Part shown: piece by piece, positions 6,513-9,854 of the stretch
Position numbering within the stretch: position 1 is the stretch's first letter
How the letters are laid out: each line of letters opens with the position of its first letter
NCBI GenBank assembly: GCA_013695885.1
Contig: JACCZP010000107.1
Span: 1-9,854 of the forward strand
Source: Thermoleophilaceae bacterium
GTDB lineage: Bacteria; Actinomycetota; Thermoleophilia; Solirubrobacterales; Thermoleophilaceae
Direction of reading: 5' to 3'
DNA: 9,854 nt
Translations under genes and position numbers: made by a program
The notes under the pieces: model-generated
The model's input: the letters and a program-made list of their open reading frames with translations, nothing else
Databases searched by the model: none
What the model was told of the DNA's origin: nothing

Positions 6513-7076
6513 TTAGCGGCGGGCGCCGAACTCGGTGGCGTAGAGGGTGCGGGCGGGGAGCGAGCCGCCGGCCCCGGCCGTGGCCATCCCGAAGCCGATC
6601 TCCTTGTACTTGGCGGAGAGGATGTTCGCGCGGTGCCCAGGCGAGTTCATCCACTCCGTGACGATGCGGCCGGGAGCTGCGCGGTCGCCGCTGCCCCAGG
6701 CGAGGTTCTCGCCGACGGTCCAGCTGCGGGCACCCCTGACGTACCCGGCCGCCTTGATGCGGTCGAGGAACGAGCGGCCGTCCTGCGAGTTGTGGGCGAA
6801 GTAGTGCTTCGCGGCCATGTCCCTCGCGTGACGCTCGGCGGCGGTGGCGAGGACGCCGTTGCTGCGAAGCGGGGAGAGGCCGCGGGAGCGACGCTCGTCG
6901 TTCACGAGGCAGAGCGTTGCGCCCTGTGCGGCGGAGGCCGTGGTGGGCACCGACGCCGTACCTGCACAGGCGGCGAAGGCGCTCGAGGCGGGCCCGAGCA
7001 TCGCCACGAAGAGGGCGACGAGGCCGACGAGGAGGGTGAGAGGACGGCGGGGGAGCGTGACCGAGAGCGAGTTCAT
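6513..7076 (-). CDS. Secreted CAP/SCP-domain protein
   Basis: This 187-aa exported protein has a CAP (SCP/PR-1, COG2340-type) domain; bacterial members are often linked to the cell envelope, but their reaction is mostly unknown. The signal peptide has a basic n-region (PRR, 9-11), a hydrophobic core (13-28) and a likely cleavage at SAFA-A (35/36). C37 and C56 could form a disulfide near the mature N-terminus. The CAP pocket residues are H83 (ERHARDM), E123 (GENLAWG) and H148, with WMNSPGHRANIL at 142-153. The start is ATG at 7074-7076, which places the signal peptide correctly; the Shine-Dalgarno is weak. It is a single transcription unit, ended by the hairpin at 6458-6484. Confidence 0.9.
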   Translation of the reverse strand: MNSLSVTLPRRPLTLLVGLVALFVAMLGPASSAFAACAGTASVPTTASAAQGATLCLVNDERRSRGLSPLRSNGVLATAAERHARDMAAKHYFAHNSQDGRSFLDRIKAAGYVRGARSWTVGENLAWGSGDRAAPGRIVTEWMNSPGHRANILSAKYKEIGFGMATAGAGGSLPARTLYATEFGARR

Positions 7077-7226
7077 GCTCTCTGTGTCGGTCCCCGCGGC
7101 CGGCCGTTGAGGATCTTGGACGGATGGTCTAGGCGGGTGAGCCCACGACCCGGCTCAGGCGTACGGCCCGGCCCTCAGGACCGCCGACGCTGCGACGGGC
7201 GCGTGCTGGGGTTCCGGGCGAGCCCT

Positions 7227-7232
7227 TAGAGT
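7227..7232 (+). promoter_or_regulatory. Possible -10 element of the tRNA-Pro gene
   Basis: TAGAGT fits TANNNT and ends 9 nt before the mature tRNA 5' end. No convincing -35 is seen. The rest of the 165-bp gap (7077-7241) shows no gene. Confidence 0.3.
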
Positions 7233-7241
7233 TGAGCCCCT

Positions 7242-7317
7242 CGGGGCGTAGCTCAGCCTGGTTAGAGCGCCGCGTTTGGGACGCGGAGGTTCGCCGGTTC
7301 GAATCCGGCCGCCCCGA
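7242..7317 (+). tRNA. tRNA-Pro (anticodon TGG)
   Basis: A full cloverleaf can be drawn. The acceptor CGGGGCG (7242-7248) pairs with CGCCCCG (7310-7316), with discriminator A7317. The D stem is GCTC/GAGC. The anticodon stem CCGCG/CGCGG encloses the loop TTTGGGA, so positions 34-36 are TGG. The T stem GCCGG/CCGGC encloses TTCGAAT. CCA is not encoded. The variable region AGGTTC is 6 nt, one more than the usual AGGTC. This gene is the left border of the accessory insert. Confidence 0.96.
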
Positions 7318-7419
7318 TCTCGCAGGCAAGGGGCTTGTGAGGGCGTTCGCCCGCGCCTACAAGCAGTCGTGGCTGTTCGACCGCCACCACGCGCCTGGGA
7401 GCGTCTCGGCCGTGAGCTC

Positions 7420-7437
7420 TGTCAGGGGTAGCTGACA
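7420..7437. repeat. Short inverted repeat downstream of tRNA-Pro
   Basis: TGTCAG (7420-7425) and CTGACA (7432-7437) are perfect inverted arms around GGGTAG. It lies about 100 nt after the tRNA in a stretch (7318-7449) with no convincing gene. It may end tRNA transcription, but there is no T run. Confidence 0.3.
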
Positions 7438-7449
7438 CACTCGCCTTCG

Positions 7450-7674
7450 TTGGCGAGGCGTCCGCGCAACTGGAGCGACCCGGCCGGGCGGGATCCGGAG
7501 ACTGGCCGCGACCTTCGCGTGGCCGATCTCGTGCGAAGGGGCGAAGGGATCCTCGGCGTCCGCCACAATCCCGAGCGTGCATCACGATGGCAATCCTGGT
7601 GGAGCGAGCTGACCGATGAGCAGCGGAGGCAGTACAGACGCGCGCGCGGCCGGAGGCCACGCGCCCGCACGTAA
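7450..7674 (+). CDS. Possible small basic protein
   Basis: This 74-codon frame has a TTG start and no clear ribosome-binding site. The C-terminal half is strongly helical and basic: SRWQSWWSELTDEQRRQYRR, then an Arg-rich end. That looks more like a real protein than random sequence, and third positions are mostly G or C. Against it, the start is weak, no family is recognised, and the last 59 bp overlap the next gene in another frame. If real, it would be the first gene of the accessory insert. Confidence 0.3.
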   Translation: MARRPRNWSDPAGRDPETGRDLRVADLVRRGEGILGVRHNPERASRWQSWWSELTDEQRRQYRRARGRRPRART

Positions 7675-8179
7675 CGAGGTCGCCGCCGCGGTCGAGCTCG
7701 TGGGCGAGGCGGATGACCTCGTATCCGAGGCGCTCAAGCCCGGTCGGTGGCCGCAGCGACGAACCGTCGAGCGCTTCCTGGAAGAAGATCGCTTGGAGCG
7801 TGTGCTCACGCTTTATGGGCGTGCCATGCGACTCGATCCCGACGAGCCCGCCTACCCATGGAATCTTGCCTCGGCGCTGAACCGACTCGGCCTCAATGAC
7901 CTTTCGCTGGGCTTCATGACGCGCGCAATCCACGCCGCGCACCGCATCGGTGACGAAGACTGGTGTGGGCCAGACGCCTACCTCGCGCTCGCTGAGATCG
8001 CGATCGACGCCGACGAGGGCGACATTGCCCTCACAGCCCTGGCCCGCGCCCAAGAGCTCGGAGGCGAAGCCGTAGACAGGGAAATCGTGCGGCTCCTCAG
8101 GGAAGTACGGAGCGCGAGCCGGGAGTCGCGCCCCGAAACCTCACTCGCGGGGAGGCTAGAGCGGTTGTCTGCTGCCTGA
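7616..8179 (+). CDS. TPR-like helical protein, function unknown
   Basis: This 187-aa acidic protein has no signal peptide or membrane segment. Residues 61-110 (LERVLTLYGRAMRLDPDEPA, then WNLASALNRLGLNDLSLGFM and TRAIHAAH) have the helix-turn-helix spacing and the xLDPDEPA turn of tetratricopeptide repeats. A second degenerate pair follows at about 118-150. The N-terminal 25 residues are low complexity. The start is ATG at 7616 with GGTGGAG about 11 nt upstream. Base composition is less extreme than in the flanking genes (codons such as TTT, TAT and AAT appear), which fits acquired DNA. Its stop overlaps the first possible codon of the toxin gene. A scaffold or partner role with the toxin-antitoxin pair is inferred from the overlap only. 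Confidence 0.7.
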   Translation: MSSGGSTDARAAGGHAPARNEVAAAVELVGEADDLVSEALKPGRWPQRRTVERFLEEDRLERVLTLYGRAMRLDPDEPAYPWNLASALNRLGLNDLSLGFMTRAIHAAHRIGDEDWCGPDAYLALAEIAIDADEGDIALTALARAQELGGEAVDREIVRLLREVRSASRESRPETSLAGRLERLSAA

Positions 8180-8583
8180 GAAGTGCCGGCCTCAAGCGAA
8201 GCCTTCTCAGGGAGCGTCGCGATCAGCGGTTCATCGACGCGCTGCCGAGCAAGCGTGCCGCGAAGATCGACGACTACGTAGAGGAGCACCTGAACCGCAA
8301 GCCGCCCGACGCGCCACCGCCGGAGTACCCGATCACGTCTCAGATCGAGGGGGAGCTTCGGGAGCTACGGGTGCGCTTTGCCAACACCCGGTATCGAATC
8401 CTCTATCAGCGCTCAGGGAACCTGACCGTGCTGTTGCATGCGATCGAGAAGCACACCGCGGCGGTGTCGGAGGCCGGCAAGGAGCTGGCCAGGCGGCGCA
8501 TGGCGTTCAAGCGTCGAATGGACGCCGAGCGCAGGGTGCCGCCGCGGGCGGCGGGTAAAGATGCGCCGTCGAGGAACCGATGA
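8176..8583 (+). CDS. RelE/HigB-superfamily (phage Gp49-like) toxin
   Basis: This protein belongs to the RelE/ParE superfamily, Gp49-like (HigB) branch, whose members act as mRNA interferases that cut mRNA on the ribosome. Visible features, numbered from a CTG at 8176, are: QRFIDALPSKRAAKIDDYVE (17-36), the typical first helix pair; GELRELRVRFANTRYRILY (59-77), the central strands; LTVLLHAIEKHT (83-94); and a basic C-terminal helix ARRRMAFKRRMDAERR. Length is about 135 aa if CTG is the start. No ATG, GTG or TTG lies in frame between the preceding stop (7993-7995) and a GTG at 8371, which is already inside the conserved core. The 5' end is therefore uncertain: CTG overlapping the TPR stop as CTGA, an indel, or a decayed N-terminus. 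The 3' end overlaps the antitoxin frame. Confidence 0.75.
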   Translation: MRSAGLKRSLLRERRDQRFIDALPSKRAAKIDDYVEEHLNRKPPDAPPPEYPITSQIEGELRELRVRFANTRYRILYQRSGNLTVLLHAIEKHTAAVSEAGKELARRRMAFKRRMDAERRVPPRAAGKDAPSRNR

Positions 8584-9016
8584 AGGGTTTCGCTCGCTTA
8601 TCGATATAGATAAGCTTTCCATCGTGGACACCGAGGCGAACCTCCCCATCAGTCCGAAAGGGACACCTGCCGCCGAGGCGGCGAAGGGCCGTGCCCGTCG
8701 CAGTGAGGAATACCGAAAGGCCCGCGACGAGTACGCCTCGATCCGCGAGCTGCGCACGAAGAACTGGATCGCCGCCCACATCCGCGAACGGCGCTACGAG
8801 CTGGAGCTCACCCAGCAGGAGGTCGCCGAGCGCGCCGGAACCTCGCACTCGTTCATCTCGAAGCTCGAGCGCGGTGGGCACATCCCCACCATTCCGGTAC
8901 TCGAACGAATCCTCGGCGTCCTCGACGAACAGCTGCTGATCGGGATCGAGCGCCAGGTTCCGGACGACGAGCCCGAGCGTGAGGTCGCGCCGGTGCCCGA
9001 ATTCGTCACCGCCTGA
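8561..9016 (+). CDS. XRE-family HTH antitoxin
   Basis: This 151-aa DNA-binding protein is expected to neutralise the toxin and repress the operon. The Cro/C1-type helix-turn-helix is at about 74-126: IRERRYELELTQQEVAERAG, then TSHSFISKLERGGHIPTIPVLERIL. The stretch at 36-70 is charged and probably helical (AAEAAKGRARRSEEYRKARD), a likely toxin-binding arm. Toxin-first gene order fits higBA-type modules. Two starts are possible: ATG at 8561 (23-bp overlap with the toxin gene, poor ribosome-binding site) or GTG at 8624 (130 aa), which would leave the AT-rich palindrome upstream of the gene. A hairpin follows 1 nt after the stop. Confidence 0.85.
   Translation: MRRRGTDEGFRSLIDIDKLSIVDTEANLPISPKGTPAAEAAKGRARRSEEYRKARDEYASIRELRTKNWIAAHIRERRYELELTQQEVAERAGTSHSFISKLERGGHIPTIPVLERILGVLDEQLLIGIERQVPDDEPEREVAPVPEFVTA
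8596..8615. promoter_or_regulatory. AT-rich palindrome, candidate operator of the toxin-antitoxin operon
   Basis: GCTTATC (8596-8602) and GATAAGC (8609-8615) are perfect 7-bp inverted arms around GATATA. The central 6 bp are also nearly symmetric. In a region of about 65-70 % GC this AT-rich, near-palindromic block stands out. Its size and position at the start of an XRE gene suit a binding site for the dimeric HTH antitoxin. It codes for LIDIDKLS if the ATG at 8561 is used. Confidence 0.45.
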
Positions 9017-9017
9017 C

Positions 9018-9035
9018 GGTCGCGTCCCCGCGACC
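9018..9035 (+). terminator. Hairpin directly after the antitoxin stop
   Basis: GGTCGCG (9018-9024) pairs perfectly with CGCGACC (9029-9035) around the loop TCCC. It begins 1 nt after the antitoxin TGA. There is no T run. The rest of the gap up to the tRNA (9036-9175) shows no gene. Confidence 0.5.
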
Positions 9036-9175
9036 CAGGCTCCGATACAGCGCGTTGAGTCGCGCGGAAGCGTCGCGGTTCAAAAGCCGTCCAATCAGGG
9101 CGACTTCGCCGCTGCGGCCTTGCCCCGGCTGCGCGGCTGCGCTCAGAGCACCGACCGGCGGCTCCGGCCCTGCAG

Positions 9176-9250
9176 CGCCCCCGGCAGGATTCGAACCTGC
9201 GACAAACAGGGCTTAGAAGGCCCCTGCTCTATCCGCTGAGCTACGGAGGC
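9176..9250 (-). tRNA. tRNA-Arg (anticodon TCT)
   Basis: On the minus strand the acceptor GCCTCCG (9250-9244) pairs with CGGGGGC (9183-9177) with one G-T wobble; the discriminator is G. The D stem is GCTC/GAGC. The anticodon stem GGGGC/GCCCT encloses CTTCTAA, giving anticodon TCT. The T stem GCAGG/CCTGC encloses TTCGAAT. CCA is not encoded. The variable region GTTTGTC is 7 nt, longer than the usual five. A TAGGCT box 11 nt upstream (9267-9262) may be its -10. It forms the right border of the accessory insert, facing the tRNA-Pro gene. Confidence 0.95.
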
Positions 9251-9386
9251 TCGACCAGAGGAGCCTACCGCCGCGCGCACGCCCATCCGGGTTGCTCGGC
9301 ACCCGAGGGCGCGGCCCAGTCCACCCGGGCTCCGGGCGCGCCATCGATCCGCGGCGCCCGTTCGGAGATTCGCGGGCCCCCGCTGG

Positions 9387-9392
9387 TAGCTT
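9387..9392 (+). promoter_or_regulatory. Candidate -10 for a leaderless sugar-nucleotide SDR gene
   Basis: TAGCTT fits TANNNT and ends 7 nt before the GTG at 9400, which would place the transcription start at the start codon. No Shine-Dalgarno is seen before that GTG. No clear -35 was found. Confidence 0.4.
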
Positions 9393-9399
9393 CCGGCCC

Positions 9400-9854
<455 letters not shown>

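Noticed and set aside
7232..7435. Plus-strand 67-codon frame through tRNA-Pro
   Set aside because: SSAWLERRVWDAEVRRFESG is the usual artefact of translating a tRNA gene.
7262..8053. 263-codon minus-strand frame across the insert
   Set aside because: It is antisense to the TPR gene and runs into the tRNA-Pro gene. Its end (GAAGFEPANLRVPNAAL) is the well-known false translation of an antisense tRNA.
8580..8609. ATGA overlap with the toxin stop as antitoxin start
   Set aside because: The ATG at 8580 is in a different frame from the HTH protein and stops after nine codons (MKGFARLSI). It could be a remnant of an indel but cannot be the start as given.
9050..9100. T-arm-like segment (GCGGTTCAAAAGCCG) as a tRNA remnant or attachment site
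   Set aside because: The stem is only about 3 bp and the bases do not match either flanking tRNA 3' end, so there is no support for an att duplication.
8979..9239. 86-codon frame after the antitoxin
   Set aside because: Its end ([19 protein letters not shown]) is the translated complement of tRNA-Arg, and the first part overlaps the antitoxin end in another frame.

Overview
This is a GC-rich (roughly 70 % GC) chromosomal stretch with tightly packed genes, many GTG starts, several starts without a Shine-Dalgarno sequence, and two tRNA genes that do not encode CCA. That pattern fits Actinomycetota, and the protein flavour suggests a Thermoleophilia-like lineage (Solirubrobacterales/Gaiellales). 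The class-level placement is inference only.

Left part (1-4074). The 3' end of an SRPBCC/AHSA1-type gene enters on the plus strand, with a one-base frame break at its very start. It converges on a minus-strand operon read right to left: a CoA-pyrophosphatase-type NUDIX hydrolase (3508-2927), a BCCT osmolyte transporter (2906-1330) and a Na+/Ca2+-antiporter-like CaCA protein (1333-242). As given, the BCCT gene is broken by two one-base insertions, both in four-C runs. The NUDIX gene is divergent from a nicotinamidase (pncA, 3526-4074). The two GTG starts lie only 17 bp apart and share one symmetric -10-like element that would make both messages leaderless.

Middle (4067-7076). A minus-strand cluster runs DUF1015 protein, PduO-type cobalamin adenosyltransferase, OsmC-family thiol peroxidase. 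The last two genes are coupled by an ATGA overlap, and the OsmC gene overlaps the 3' end of pncA by 8 bp. Upstream and separate, a secreted CAP/SCP-domain protein ends in a strong GC-rich hairpin.

Right part (7242-9250). A tRNA-Pro(TGG) and a tRNA-Arg(TCT) bracket a 1.9-kb accessory insert with less extreme base composition. It holds a possible small ORF, a TPR-like helical protein, a RelE/HigB (Gp49-like) toxin and an XRE antitoxin. The last three genes overlap in one plus-strand run. An AT-rich palindrome at the antitoxin 5' end and a hairpin just after its stop suggest an autoregulated toxin-antitoxin unit with the TPR gene as an unexplained third member. The toxin frame has no ATG, GTG or TTG start.

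Far right (9400-9854). The window ends inside a UDP-glucuronate-decarboxylase-type sugar-nucleotide SDR gene, whose start also looks leaderless.

The least ordinary parts are the divergent leaderless promoter, the TPR-toxin-antitoxin unit between the tRNAs, and the pair of like-for-like frameshifts in the BCCT gene.
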